Below are positions 38,541 through 48,495 of a stretch of DNA of 64,000 nucleotides, one piece after another. The stretch is from Lelliottia amnigena (GTDB taxonomy: Bacteria > Pseudomonadota > Gammaproteobacteria > Enterobacterales > Enterobacteriaceae). The stretch lies in the NCBI GenBank assembly GCA_900635465.1, contig LR134135.1, positions 2,108,001 through 2,172,000 on the forward strand, in the 5' to 3' direction. Within the stretch, counting starts at the first letter, position 1. Every line of letters begins with the position of its first letter. Under the pieces are notes generated by a model, which worked only from the letters and a program-made list of their open reading frames with translations, was not told the DNA's origin and ran no database searches. A program made the position numbers and the translations under genes.

Positions 38541-39974
38541 ATGACAAACTTATTAAAACAGGCTGAAGAAAGACTTGAAAAAATGCAGGCCGAAATAAAC
38601 CCTCGCTGGTATCCACGCTATCATCTTGCCGCACGTGCGGGCTGGATGAACGATCCAAATGGGCTGGTGTGGTTTGACGGCTGGTATCATGCCTTTTATC
38701 AACATCATCCCTATTCGACAAAATGGGGGCCGATGCACTGGGGGCATGCGCGTAGCCAGGATTTAGTCCATTGGGAACATCTCCCCGTCGCCCTGGCCCC
38801 GGAAGGTCCCGAAGATAAAGAGGGATGTTTTTCCGGCTCTGCGGTTGTGGACGGCGATACGCTGGCACTCATTTATACCGGACATAAATTCCACGGTTCG
38901 GCCGACACCGATGACAATCTTTATCAGGTGCAATGCCTGGCCACTAGCCGTGATGGTATTCACTTTGAGCGCCAGGGGATGGTGATTGATACGCCGCCCG
39001 GCTTGCATCATTTCCGCGATCCGAAAGTCTGGCGCGAAGGCAATGCGTGGTACATGGTGGTTGGCGCGCGCGTTGACAATACTGGTCAGGTACGCCTGTA
39101 CCGTTCGAGCGACCTTCGCAACTGGCATGACGAGGGCATTCTTGCCGAAGCTGAACCAGGAATGGGCTACATGTGGGAGTGCCCTGATTTCTTTACCCTG
39201 GATGGAAAGCGCGTGCTGATGTTCTCTCCACAGGGTATGGCTGCAGAAGGTTATGAAAAACGTAATCTTTTCCAGAGCGGATATTTGCTCGGAGAATGGC
39301 AGCCCGGTGAGGCGTTTGTTCATAACGGCCAGTTTATTGAGATGGATAGCGGTCATGATTTTTATGCCCCACAAAGCTTCCTGAGCCCGGATGGTCGCCG
39401 CATCGTTATGGGCTGGTTAGCTATGTGGGAATCACCGATGCCAGAGCAGCAGGATGGTTGGGCAGGCATGCTCTCACTGCCACGTGAATTGAGTTTGGAT
39501 GACAGCAATCGCCTGCTGATGAAGCCCGCAGCAGAGGTCACAGCCCTGCGAGGCAGCTATTTCCCCGTACCGGCTCACTGCCTGACCAATCAGCGGTTAC
39601 TTGTCGCAGCGGATGCCGACGCGGTGGAGTTATGTCTGGAATGGGATCGTATCGCTTCACCGGCAGAACAATTTGGCATTGTGATGGGAAATGGGTTGCG
39701 TATTTACGTCGATAACCAGTCTCAGCGCCTGGTGTTAGAACGCTCAGGTCCTGATTGCGCGTTAACAGGAACGCGCAGCATTGCCCTTGCAGAGGGCGAT
39801 TCACTTTCATTGCGTATTTTCATCGACCGTTCATCCGTCGAAGTATTTGTCAATGACGGTGAAGCTTGCTTAAGCAGTCGGATTTATCCGCAGCCAGGAC
39901 AGCGCGATATTATGTTATTTGCAAATAGTGGAACGGCGGGCGTTAAAGGAAGCCGGATACTGGTCTCTGGATAG
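38541..39974 (+). CDS. fosGH1: Cytoplasmic GH32 beta-fructosidase
   Basis: The 477-residue enzyme has no signal peptide. GH32 signatures are WMNDPNG (nucleophile Asp38), FRDPKVW and WECPDFF, and the C-terminal sandwich includes SSVEVFVNDGEACLSSR. It would split imported sucrose or fructo-oligosaccharides into fructose and glucose or shorter units. Because uptake by the MFS permease is not phosphorylating, the likely substrate is the free sugar, unlike ScrB. A GGGAG ribosome-binding site precedes the ATG. The symbol follows the presumed equivalence to the E. coli fos locus. Confidence 0.9.
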   Translation: MTNLLKQAEERLEKMQAEINPRWYPRYHLAARAGWMNDPNGLVWFDGWYHAFYQHHPYSTKWGPMHWGHARSQDLVHWEHLPVALAPEGPEDKEGCFSGSAVVDGDTLALIYTGHKFHGSADTDDNLYQVQCLATSRDGIHFERQGMVIDTPPGLHHFRDPKVWREGNAWYMVVGARVDNTGQVRLYRSSDLRNWHDEGILAEAEPGMGYMWECPDFFTLDGKRVLMFSPQGMAAEGYEKRNLFQSGYLLGEWQPGEAFVHNGQFIEMDSGHDFYAPQSFLSPDGRRIVMGWLAMWESPMPEQQDGWAGMLSLPRELSLDDSNRLLMKPAAEVTALRGSYFPVPAHCLTNQRLLVAADADAVELCLEWDRIASPAEQFGIVMGNGLRIYVDNQSQRLVLERSGPDCALTGTRSIALAEGDSLSLRIFIDRSSVEVFVNDGEACLSSRIYPQPGQRDIMLFANSGTAGVKGSRILVSG

Positions 39975-40073
39975 ATAAATCAGGCCACTATCATCTTAAT
40001 TTTAAAGTGTGCGTTTTTATTACTGCCAGTCTCTGGCTGGCATTATATTGTCTAAAATCACGAGATAGAAAAA

Positions 40074-41346
40074 ATGGATGAGAGATTAACGCATCATCAT
40101 TATATACCTCTAAATAGAATAAAATTACCCGGCAGGAATAAAACAGTGGCTCTGCTTTTGTCATGTGTTATTTGCCCTGCCTTCGCGGAAAAAGGAACAG
40201 CATTATCGGAGAATTATACAGGAAATTATCAAAGCTATTTTCATGACGAGGACGATGCTCAGCAACCTCGACCTTCATCCATTAAACGTGGTAGCCCGCG
40301 CTCAGCCGTACGCGTGCCTTCGTCTTCTGCTGCCAACAGCCCGGTAAGCAGTCAAACGTCTCCGTCCTCTTCTGCTGCGATCGGACAGGCTTCGACTGCG
40401 CAAGAGCATAGCGTTGTAGCTGATGATCCCGATGACGTAAGCCTTTTACGCCTGAGGCAGGAAGCCCCGCCGGTGCACTGGGACAGTATCGGTCGCAACA
40501 TGGAAGCCGGTGGCCTGCATGGAAACATCGGCAGTCAGATTGAAATTGATGATGTCCGCTGGAAAAAACAAAAATAATAATAGTGGAAAATTCAAACTGG
40601 CCACGATTCAGGCTTTTTTAAGACATGATGAACTGCCTAACTGGTACTTTGGTTTCTGGAATGCCCGCGAGGACAGCTATAAAGGGCAATTCAGTAACCA
40701 GGACTATAAAGGCACCAATACAATCAATGAACTCTTTGTCGGGCATATTTTTGAAACATGGCGCGGGAATATCGGTACAGAAGTCATGGTCGGTTCTGAG
40801 ACGGCGACAAAACGCTGGAAGAGTCGCTTTAAAATCTGGCAGGACTTACGGTTGTCGAGTAAATGGAGTATTGCCGGTTATACCTATGGCGAATACCAAC
40901 CCCAGGGTAATCAACCCGGAAATGGCGATCTGGAACAGGTTATTTTTGAAACGGAACCGGCAATTCAGTATCGCGTTAACCCCGATCTAGGTCTGTATTT
41001 GCGTCCTTATTATTATTACAACAGACAGGTGCGGGAAAGCTGGGGCGATATTGTTGAGCAGGAATGGAAAGTGACCGCCGGACTCTGGCGAAACTGGTTC
41101 CCATTATTAACGTCAATGTATATCGGTATCGGACAGGACAAAATTGAGAATGCCAGTAACGCCAATGAAGTCTTTTACGACGGACGTTATAAGTTTATTG
41201 GCGGCACTCTGAGCTATCCCGTTTTTGGCGAAGTCCGTCTTTATGGCGAATTTAAAGCGTCCTTTACGAAAGAATCAGGACTCTGGACCGTTACCGGCCA
41301 TTCGTGGAACCCGTTCACCGTCGTTGGCGTGACGTATAACTTCTGA
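40074..41346 (+). CDS. fosX: OmpG-like porin with Ser/Pro-rich extension (one frameshift)
   Basis: The gene begins at ATG 40074; a signal-like segment (VALLLSCVICPAFA) follows some 24 charged and polar residues. Residues 60-120 are rich in Ser, Pro and Ala (SSSAANSPVSSQTSPSSSAA). A beta-barrel region follows, ending in the terminal Phe (VVGVTYNF). The frame shifts in an A6 run at 40563-40568; five A restores WKNKNNNSGKFKLATIQAFL and about 423 residues. The barrel part resembles the second porin of this locus (42865-43881), both with HDxLPxWY and barrel strands RYGW/WRGN. It would let oligosaccharides cross the outer membrane. Confidence 0.75.
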
Positions 41347-41361
41347 TACCCAAGGGATAGC

Positions 41362-42855
41362 ATGAAAAAAATAACTTCAGCGGTTCTTATCGCTCTGCTG
41401 GTGCTGGCTACAGGTAATGTACTCGCGTCATCACCTTTGTCGAAAGAAACACAGCAAAATAAAAGTATTACCCAGGTTGACGCCTTTTTCCCACGGGTGG
41501 AGGGTTCTTTTGTGGGCGATCCCATGCCAGTTTACGCAGATGGCCTTTTTAATATTTTTTACCTGAATGACGTGCGGGGTGGCAGTGATTTAGGCGTACA
41601 TGCGATTCATCTGCTCTCCAGCGCAAACTTGTATCACTATCAGAACCAGTCGGAAGTCATTCCTTACGTTAATGATGTGAACGATCCTGAGCTGCTTTTG
41701 GGTACGGGCTCCATTATTAAAGTGGGTGATACCTGGCATGCCTGGTACACCGCCCATAATGAAAATGTCTTTCCGGTTGAGTCGGTCATGCATGCCACCA
41801 GCAAAGATCGGGTGCACTGGGTTAAACATCCTCAGGACACGCTTCTGCCCGGAGACAACTATCGCGGCAACGATTTTCGCGATCCTCATGTCGTCTGGGT
41901 TGAAGAGAAGAAAGAATACTGGATGTTAATTACTACCCGCAGCAACGGCCGGGGGATCATCGCGCGCTACAGCTCAACGGACTTAAAGAACTGGCACGAT
42001 CGGGGCGTCTTTTTTGATAATGACACCATCACCAGTAATGCAAATCTTGAATGTCCGACGCTTGTTTTCTTCAATGGACGCTGGTATCTGAGCTTCAGCG
42101 ATCAATGGCCGCTGCGCCTGACGCAATACCGCGTTGCAGATAACCCAGAAGGGCCGTGGCGAAAGCTGGATAATTATGTTGTGGATGGTTCTGGCTTTTA
42201 TGCCGGTAAACTGACCATTAAAGATGACCGCTTATTTGTCTTCGGCTGGATCCCGACTAAAGCAGGCAACAGCGACAACGCAAGCATAGACTGGGCCGGA
42301 AATCTGGTGGGTCATGAACTCGCCGCAGATGCTAACGGGGAACTCAGCAGCCTTATCCCGCAGGAGCTTCAGGCTGTCATTCATGATAACCCTGGCCCGG
42401 TTCACACCTTAACGCCAGTTAAGACGATGCAAACAGCAACGCAATTTGCGCCTCTGCAGTCGGCCCTCTACCCTCCGCTGCCGTCAAAGGGAGAGCTGGT
42501 CGCCACGGTGAATATACCCTCTTCCGGTATGGTCATGAGTTTTGGTCTTAATGACGATAACGTAAGTAAGGCAACGCTTAACGTTGTATTTAATAAAAGC
42601 AAAGGGAAAGTCTATTTCTTTAATTCCCCTCTGGAGACCATTAATCAGCACAATGCTGAGTCATGGATTGATGTCCCCTTAGGTGAACAAGTCGAATTAC
42701 GTGTGCTGATACAGGATTCTATTGCCGTCTTTTACATTAATAACAAAGCGGCATTCAGTACCCGCATGTATTCCATGCCGGAAAAGCCATGGAGTATCAG
42801 CCTGCCTCAACACGATAGTTTTCACGCTACGTTGAAAATAAAAGAAATGATCTGA
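41362..42855 (+). CDS. fosGH2: Exported GH32-type beta-fructosidase
   Basis: This 497-residue protein has a signal peptide (MKKITSAVLIALLVLATGNV then LA). The five-bladed propeller signatures of clan GH-J are present but altered: the nucleophile box reads FVGDPMPVYADGLFN (Asp53) in place of N-D-P-N-G, while FRDPHVVW and LECPTLVFF are canonical. A C-terminal sandwich follows (IAVFYINNKAAFSTRMYS). In the periplasm or at the surface it could trim longer fructans to lengths the MFS permease accepts. It lies between the two porin genes with 15- and 9-base gaps, so all are co-transcribed. Confidence 0.82.
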   Translation: MKKITSAVLIALLVLATGNVLASSPLSKETQQNKSITQVDAFFPRVEGSFVGDPMPVYADGLFNIFYLNDVRGGSDLGVHAIHLLSSANLYHYQNQSEVIPYVNDVNDPELLLGTGSIIKVGDTWHAWYTAHNENVFPVESVMHATSKDRVHWVKHPQDTLLPGDNYRGNDFRDPHVVWVEEKKEYWMLITTRSNGRGIIARYSSTDLKNWHDRGVFFDNDTITSNANLECPTLVFFNGRWYLSFSDQWPLRLTQYRVADNPEGPWRKLDNYVVDGSGFYAGKLTIKDDRLFVFGWIPTKAGNSDNASIDWAGNLVGHELAADANGELSSLIPQELQAVIHDNPGPVHTLTPVKTMQTATQFAPLQSALYPPLPSKGELVATVNIPSSGMVMSFGLNDDNVSKATLNVVFNKSKGKVYFFNSPLETINQHNAESWIDVPLGEQVELRVLIQDSIAVFYINNKAAFSTRMYSMPEKPWSISLPQHDSFHATLKIKEMI

Positions 42856-42864
42856 CGGGATATT

Positions 42865-43881
42865 ATGATGAACAAACAACACGCCCTGGCGCTTATTTTT
42901 ACGCTGATGCTTCCGACATTTTCAAATGCAAGCATGAGTCTCATGAAAGATTTATCCGGAAAGGTCGTTGCCGTTGATCCATGGTCGTATCTGGATGAGG
43001 AGGTTATGTGGACGTCAACCCGCTCCTCTAATCCAGCAGGCGGTCGCGTTCACGGTCAGCTTAAAATGAAATATGCCATTGAGGATAATAACTGGCGAAA
43101 TAGCCATTTCCACAACGGCTCTGATTCTCTGACTTTCGTGCAGGGTGTTATGCGCCACGACAGTTTACCCGGATGGTATCTGGCATTTTCTGAAGGCAGA
43201 ACCACAAATTATAACGGTACTTGGGATAACCAGACTTACCTCAACCAGAATCAATGGACGCAACTTATTGTTGGTCACGAATACGTCTATAAACGTCTGC
43301 GCTACGGCTGGGACGTTATGGGCGGAAGTGCGTCAGTGGATGATCGCTGGCAGGCGCGCGTGAAATTCTTCTCCGATTTGCGTTTAACGGACAGTTTTTC
43401 CTTTTTCAATTATCTGTATCAGCAGATCGATCATCGCCGCAGCGGAGGGGCTCAAAACGACCGTGACGTCCGTTCTTTTAAAATCGAACCTGGCGTCCAA
43501 TATATTATCAACAACACCACCGGCGTCTGGCTTCGCCAGCAATTTGCCTCCGCCATTTTAGACAGGGAGCAATGGGGAGATATTGATGATAAAAGCTGGA
43601 TGACCTCTATCGGGGTCTGGCGTAACTGGGGGAAATTATCAACCACACTCAGCGGCGGATATGGTCATTATACGAAGAAAAATGCCCAGAAAGAGGATGG
43701 CGAAGTCTTCCAGAATACGCGCAGTCGCTTCCTCAAAGTGTCAGCAAATTACCCCCTGACCTCTCGTTTTACGCTATCCGGAGAAGTAACAGGTTCTCTG
43801 AATAACCAAAGCGGAAGCTGGGTCACGAATGGCGATGCGATCACCACCAACTATAAGTTGATGCTGGATTATAACTTTTAA
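42865..43881 (+). CDS. fosY: OmpG-like porin
   Basis: The 338-residue protein has a signal peptide (MMNKQHALALIFTLMLPTFS then NA) and a beta-barrel body ending with Phe (NYKLMLDYNF). It resembles the barrel part of the upstream porin, with shared blocks such as RHDSLPGWYLAF, LIVGHEYVYKRLRYGWDVM and SIGVWRNW, but has no Ser/Pro-rich N-terminal extension. Likely role: outer-membrane passage of fructo-oligosaccharides. Two porins with different N-termini in one operon suggest a division by substrate size or a heteromeric pair, which is inference. Confidence 0.8.
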   Translation: MMNKQHALALIFTLMLPTFSNASMSLMKDLSGKVVAVDPWSYLDEEVMWTSTRSSNPAGGRVHGQLKMKYAIEDNNWRNSHFHNGSDSLTFVQGVMRHDSLPGWYLAFSEGRTTNYNGTWDNQTYLNQNQWTQLIVGHEYVYKRLRYGWDVMGGSASVDDRWQARVKFFSDLRLTDSFSFFNYLYQQIDHRRSGGAQNDRDVRSFKIEPGVQYIINNTTGVWLRQQFASAILDREQWGDIDDKSWMTSIGVWRNWGKLSTTLSGGYGHYTKKNAQKEDGEVFQNTRSRFLKVSANYPLTSRFTLSGEVTGSLNNQSGSWVTNGDAITTNYKLMLDYNF

Positions 43882-43999
43882 AAATACGCGGTTGATTATT
43901 AGCGTCGGGAGGGAAGCGGATATCGTTTGACCGCGAGTGCCGCCTCCGCCGCTGGTGACTTCAGAGTATGAATTTCTGATTATTATGTGAGGCAATTTT

Positions 44000-44956
44000 A
44001 TGAACATTTGGACGCTTGGCGATGCAGTGGTCGATCTCTTACCGTTATCCGATATGCAATATCAGGCCTGCGCGGGGGGCGCGCCCTTTAACGTTGCGGT
44101 GGGAACGGCGCGTTTGAATTGTCAGAGTGGTTTTATTGGGCGAGTGGGCGACGATGACTTTGGTCATTTTTTAAAGGAAACATTGCGCACGGAAGGTGTC
44201 ATCGTTCAGAGTCTTCAAGAGGATAAGCAGCACAGAACCAGCACGGTACTGGTGTCGCTCAGCAATTGCGGGGAACGTGGGTTTACGTTTTTGACTAACC
44301 CTTCTGCCGATCAGTTTTTAACAGCAGATACCCTTCCCGACTTTCGGGACGATATTCTCCACTTTTGCTCCCTGGCCCTGGTCGGTGAATCCTGTCGTAA
44401 TACCTTAGCGACAGCCATTGCGACCATCAAACAGCGTGGTGGATTACTGAGTTTTGACGTGAATTTGCGTGAGCAGATGTGGAGCGATAAACAGAAGATG
44501 CGCGATTATGTGCACCATTTCGCGCAGCAGGCCGACATTCTCAAGTTATCAGAAGAAGAGTGGTACTGGATGGCAGAAACGCATGATTTTAACAAAGCGC
44601 TGGAGTTTCTTAAGACGTTGCCAGGTCGCCTGAAGGTGGTGACCTATGGTGCGCAGGGATCCATGGTTACCTGGGAAGATAAGGTTATCCATTTCAATGG
44701 CTATACGGTTAACAGTGTCGATACCACCGGTGCTGGAGATGCTTTTCTGGCGGGCTTACTTGCTTATATTGCCCACGACGGTCTCCCGCAGACCCTTGAA
44801 CATGTAAGAAATGCCCTCACTCAGGCCAGCGCCTGCGGAGCACTGGCAACAACGCTTAAAGGTGCACTGACTGCCTTGCCGGATCGCCATACGCTCGATG
44901 CATTTATTCGCCAGAATGCATTGCTGGAATACGAAACAAGACCTTTGCAGCTCTGA
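44000..44956 (+). CDS. fosK: PfkB-family fructokinase
   Basis: The 318-residue kinase has both PfkB signatures: GGAPFNVAVGTARL near the N-terminus and VDTTGAGDAFLAGLL near residue 250, with the catalytic Asp in the second. It would phosphorylate the fructose released by the two GH32 enzymes to fructose-6-phosphate. It closes the operon, 118 bases after the second porin, and has GTGAGGCA before the ATG. A strong terminator follows at 45008-45032. It resembles ScrK and CscK. Confidence 0.9.
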   Translation: MNIWTLGDAVVDLLPLSDMQYQACAGGAPFNVAVGTARLNCQSGFIGRVGDDDFGHFLKETLRTEGVIVQSLQEDKQHRTSTVLVSLSNCGERGFTFLTNPSADQFLTADTLPDFRDDILHFCSLALVGESCRNTLATAIATIKQRGGLLSFDVNLREQMWSDKQKMRDYVHHFAQQADILKLSEEEWYWMAETHDFNKALEFLKTLPGRLKVVTYGAQGSMVTWEDKVIHFNGYTVNSVDTTGAGDAFLAGLLAYIAHDGLPQTLEHVRNALTQASACGALATTLKGALTALPDRHTLDAFIRQNALLEYETRPLQL

Positions 44957-45007
44957 TTCCGGTCAGCATGAGCAACCCGAATTTGCCAGAAACGTTAACT
45001 TACCGCT

Positions 45008-45032
45008 AAAAAACCGCCTTATGGCGGTTTTG
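45008..45032. terminator. Terminator of the fos operon
   Basis: AAAAAACCGCC and GGCGGTTTT pair around TTAT. The run of A on one side and T on the other lets it serve both the fos operon and the convergent LysR gene. Confidence 0.9.
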
Positions 45033-45048
45033 CTCATCTTTGGAAACG

Positions 45049-45975
45049 CTACACGACCTCTGACTTGCCAGTAGGTTCGCGTTTTCGACTTACCCGCAGC
45101 GCATCAACGACCAGTGAGAATGCCGGAGAGGGTTGTTTTCTGCTGGGATAATATAAGTAGTAGCCAGGAAAGGGTTTGCACCATTGCTCAAGGACGCGAA
45201 CCAGCCTACCGTCTTCAATATGAGTTTTAAATTCTTCTTCTGGCAAAAAAGCAATCCCGAGTCCCGCAAGCGCAGCATCGACAATATGTTCAGAGGTATT
45301 AAAAATGAGCTGTCCGCTGACGCGCACGTTAAGATCTCCCCCATCCTGATCAAAATCCCAGACATACAGCCCGCCTGAGCGGATCATTCGTTGATTTATA
45401 CATTTATGTTGCGTCAGCTCATGGGGTGTATCAGGGACTGGATACCTCGAAAAATAATCCGGAGATGCGACTGCGGCCATACGCAATTTAGGACCAATGG
45501 GGACCGCTATCATGTCTTTATCAATGGTGTCACCCAGTCGAACGCCTGCATCAAAACGGTCTGCCACAATGTCGCGAAAACCGTGGTTGGCATCGAACTC
45601 AATATTAATATCCGGATATTCATGTAGCAGAGGTGTCAGTTTTGGCAGCAGCGTGCTGTGCAAAACATTTGGTCCACAGGTGATGCGCACTGTTCCTGCC
45701 GGTTTATCACGCAGTTCGGTCAAAATATCCAGCTCGGCTGCAATTTCATCAATACGACTCCCTATCGCCAACAGCAGTCGCTCTCCCGCAGATGTCGGCG
45801 ATACGCTGCGGGTGGTTCGCGTCAGAAGGCGAATTTGCATACGCTCTTCAAGTGCGGAAATCGCCTGGCTAATAGCGGATTGAGTGACACCCAACTGTGC
45901 AGCGGCGCGGGTAAAACTGCGTTCACGGGCGACGGTGACAAAATAAAGAAGGTCGTTCAGGTTGCGTTTCATCAA
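45049..45975 (-). CDS. LysR-family regulator
   Basis: The protein is 308 residues, with the HTH LLYFVTVARERSFTRAAAQL and GVTQSAISQAISALEERMQI and a standard effector domain (ADRFDAGVRLGDTIDKDMIA). It diverges from an MFS transporter, alpha/beta hydrolase and cyclophilin-like gene set across a 230-bp gap (45976-46205) and probably controls it. The gap has no gene. The inducer is not evident. Confidence 0.88.
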   Translation of the reverse strand: MMKRNLNDLLYFVTVARERSFTRAAAQLGVTQSAISQAISALEERMQIRLLTRTTRSVSPTSAGERLLLAIGSRIDEIAAELDILTELRDKPAGTVRITCGPNVLHSTLLPKLTPLLHEYPDINIEFDANHGFRDIVADRFDAGVRLGDTIDKDMIAVPIGPKLRMAAVASPDYFSRYPVPDTPHELTQHKCINQRMIRSGGLYVWDFDQDGGDLNVRVSGQLIFNTSEHIVDAALAGLGIAFLPEEEFKTHIEDGRLVRVLEQWCKPFPGYYLYYPSRKQPSPAFSLVVDALRVSRKREPTGKSEVV

Positions 45976-46205
45976 GTACAGCCCTCATTAATTAGCATCA
46001 CTTATAAAGCTATTAAGTATTCATTAGCTAGTAATGATGCCCCCTGCGTGTAAAATTTCCAACAATAGATGAGTAAGTAATGGTTAATTAATGCCATTAC
46101 CCTTTTTCATCGTCATTCACCTTTTATCTTCTGACGTTATTCCTGTGAATAGCGTCCGGCCCCGGCTTACCTGAAAACTGCCGGGGGATTCGGAGTCAGC
46201 AATTT

Positions 46206-47402
46206 ATGTCCACATCGTTGAGAGACTCATCTCTTCACAAAGACCGCGCGTACTGGAGCGGCGTATTCGCAATGACATTATGCGTCTTTGCGCTAATCGC
46301 TTCGGAATTTATGCCTGTCAGCCTGCTGACGCCTATATCAAGAGAGTTAGGCGTCAGTGAAGGATGGGTTGGCCAGGGGATCGCCATTTCCGGCGTGTTT
46401 GCGGTGATGACGAGTCTCTCTATATCGACACTGGCCGGGGGAATCAATCGCAAGATATTGCTGTTGAGCATGACGGCATTGATGGCGATTTCCGGCGCTA
46501 TCGTCGCGTTAGCGCCCAATTATCTGATTTACATGGTAGGTCGTGCCCTGATCGGTATTGTGATTGGTGGATTCTGGTCGCTGTCTGCCGCCACGGCTAT
46601 TCGACTGGTTCCTCAGCATCAGGTTCCTCGCGCACTGGCTATTTTTAACGGGGGCAACGCGCTGGCAACGGTTATAGCCGCACCGCTGGGGAGTTATCTG
46701 GGGTCCGTCATCGGCTGGCGGGGTGCATTTTTTTGTATCGTTCCGGTCGCGGTAATTGCTTTTGTCTGGCAGTGGTTCAGCTTGCCAACAATGCCAGCGG
46801 ATAAAGAAGAAAAACGTACCGGCACTGTTTTTCGCCTTTTTGCTAACCCTGTTGTGGCCGTTGGCCTTGCCGCCTGCGGATTGTTCTTTATGGGGCAGTT
46901 TTCTTTGTTCACGTACCTGCGTCCATTCCTTGAGACAGTTACACAGGTGGATATCGCAACGTTGTCGTTCACCTTACTAACCATCGGTATCGCGGGCTTT
47001 ATGGGTACCCTGGTAATTGGCATATTTTTGAAATACGACTTTTATTCCACGCTTATTGCTATCCCTTTCCTGATGGCGGTCATCGCCGTCGCCCTGATCG
47101 CTTTTGGTCACAGCATTTGGATTGTTGCACCCTTGCTTGGCTTATGGGGATTAATCGCCACTGCTGCGCCTACCGGTTGGTGGACATGGATCGCCAGAAC
47201 CTTGCCGGAAGATGCGGAGGCTGGCGGTGGTCTGATGGTTGCCGTAGTGCAGTTGTCCATCGCACTGGGCTCCACAATCGGCGGATTTGCATTTGACCAC
47301 AGCGGCTATCAAAGCACTTTTACCCTGAGCGGCCTCTTATTAGTGATAGCGGCTGTCTTAGCATTATTGACGTCACGTAAAGATTTCCACCACACCCGAT
47401 GA
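46206..47402 (+). CDS. MFS efflux transporter (SotB/AraJ-like)
   Basis: The 398-residue protein has 12 hydrophobic segments. Its first half has the DHA1-type start (FALIASEFMPVSLLTPISRE) and the motif region GRALIGIVIGGFWSLSAATA. This pattern fits sugar or drug exporters such as SotB/YdeA. It is the first gene of a three-gene unit (exporter, exported hydrolase, cyclophilin-like protein) divergent from a LysR regulator. Substrate unknown. Confidence 0.85.
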   Translation: MSTSLRDSSLHKDRAYWSGVFAMTLCVFALIASEFMPVSLLTPISRELGVSEGWVGQGIAISGVFAVMTSLSISTLAGGINRKILLLSMTALMAISGAIVALAPNYLIYMVGRALIGIVIGGFWSLSAATAIRLVPQHQVPRALAIFNGGNALATVIAAPLGSYLGSVIGWRGAFFCIVPVAVIAFVWQWFSLPTMPADKEEKRTGTVFRLFANPVVAVGLAACGLFFMGQFSLFTYLRPFLETVTQVDIATLSFTLLTIGIAGFMGTLVIGIFLKYDFYSTLIAIPFLMAVIAVALIAFGHSIWIVAPLLGLWGLIATAAPTGWWTWIARTLPEDAEAGGGLMVAVVQLSIALGSTIGGFAFDHSGYQSTFTLSGLLLVIAAVLALLTSRKDFHHTR

Positions 47403-47414
47403 GGTAATTCCCTG

Positions 47415-48443
47415 ATGAGAATATTTACCATGCTGTTAGGACTGTTAATCAGTTCATTTGCTGCCACAGGAGCCGATATGTCTAACGGCGCTGATAATTT
47501 TTACAAAAGCGATAAGGTCACTCAGAAAAAGGTGACTTTTAAGAACCAATATCAGATGACTGTAGTCGGCAATCTGTTTATGCCTGAAGGAATGGATCAG
47601 AACGCTAAAACACCGGCAATTGTCATTGGCCACCCAATGGGAGCTGTAAAAGAGCAAAGCTCAAACCTGTATGCACAAAAACTGGCGGAACAAGGGTTTG
47701 TAACGCTGGCGATTGACCTTTCCTTCTGGGGAGAAAGTGAAGGAAAGCCCGGACATCTGATTTCACCGGAGATTTATTCAGATGATTTCAGTGCCGCAGT
47801 CGATTATTTGAGTACTCAGCCTTATGTTGATCCGGAAAACATTGGCGTGCTGGGTATTTGTGGGAGCGGGAGTTTTGTTATCAGTGCTGCCAAAATTGAC
47901 CCGAGAATGAAGGCCATTGCCACAGTCAGCATGTATGACATGGGGTCGGCTTTCCGGAACGGACTTCATCACTCAGTTACGCCTGAACAACGCAAAGCGT
48001 TTATTAAATCTGCAACAGAACAACGACTTGTTGAGTTCAAAGGTGGCGAAATTGCCTATATCCCAGGTACGGTTAACAAGCTTGATGACGCAACGCCAGC
48101 GATACAGCGGGAGTTCTTCGATTTCTACCGTACTCCCCGTGGAGGTTATACCCCACAGGGTGAGAAAGAGGAGCTGACTACAAAGCCGATGTTGAGCAGT
48201 ATTGGAAAGTTTATGAACTTCTATCCGTTCAACGATATCGACACCATTTCACCACGTCCGATGTTGTTCATCACAGGCGATCAGGCGCATTCGAAAGAAT
48301 TTAGCGAAGATGCTTACAAACGTGCCGGACAGCCGAAAGAGTTGTACATCGTGCCAGGCGCAGGCCATGTCGATCTGTATGACCGTACCGATCTCATTCC
48401 GTTTGCTAAGCTGACATCATTCTTTAAAGCTAACCTCAAATAA
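47415..48443 (+). CDS. Exported alpha/beta hydrolase, YcjY-like
   Basis: The 342-residue protein has a short signal peptide (MRIFTMLLGLLISSFAATGA). The alpha/beta hydrolase core shows AIVIGHPMG, IDLSFWGESEG and the nucleophile elbow LGICGSGSF, where a Cys stands in the place usually held by Ser, as in dienelactone-hydrolase-like and YcjY-type proteins. Asp in FITGDQAHS and His in GAGHVDLYD complete a likely triad. It lies 12 bases after the MFS gene. The natural substrate is unknown. Confidence 0.82.
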   Translation: MRIFTMLLGLLISSFAATGADMSNGADNFYKSDKVTQKKVTFKNQYQMTVVGNLFMPEGMDQNAKTPAIVIGHPMGAVKEQSSNLYAQKLAEQGFVTLAIDLSFWGESEGKPGHLISPEIYSDDFSAAVDYLSTQPYVDPENIGVLGICGSGSFVISAAKIDPRMKAIATVSMYDMGSAFRNGLHHSVTPEQRKAFIKSATEQRLVEFKGGEIAYIPGTVNKLDDATPAIQREFFDFYRTPRGGYTPQGEKEELTTKPMLSSIGKFMNFYPFNDIDTISPRPMLFITGDQAHSKEFSEDAYKRAGQPKELYIVPGAGHVDLYDRTDLIPFAKLTSFFKANLK

Positions 48444-48452
48444 TGGTCTGAA

Positions 48453-48474
48453 GTCGCATCCTGTAGGGTGCGAC
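48453..48474 (+). other. Intercistronic hairpin
   Basis: GTCGCATCCT and AGGGTGCGAC pair with one mismatch around GT, followed by TCATTTTCG. It could partly terminate or protect the mRNA between the hydrolase and cyclophilin-like genes. Confidence 0.5.
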
Positions 48475-48495
48475 TCATTTTCGCGAGGGTCATCA

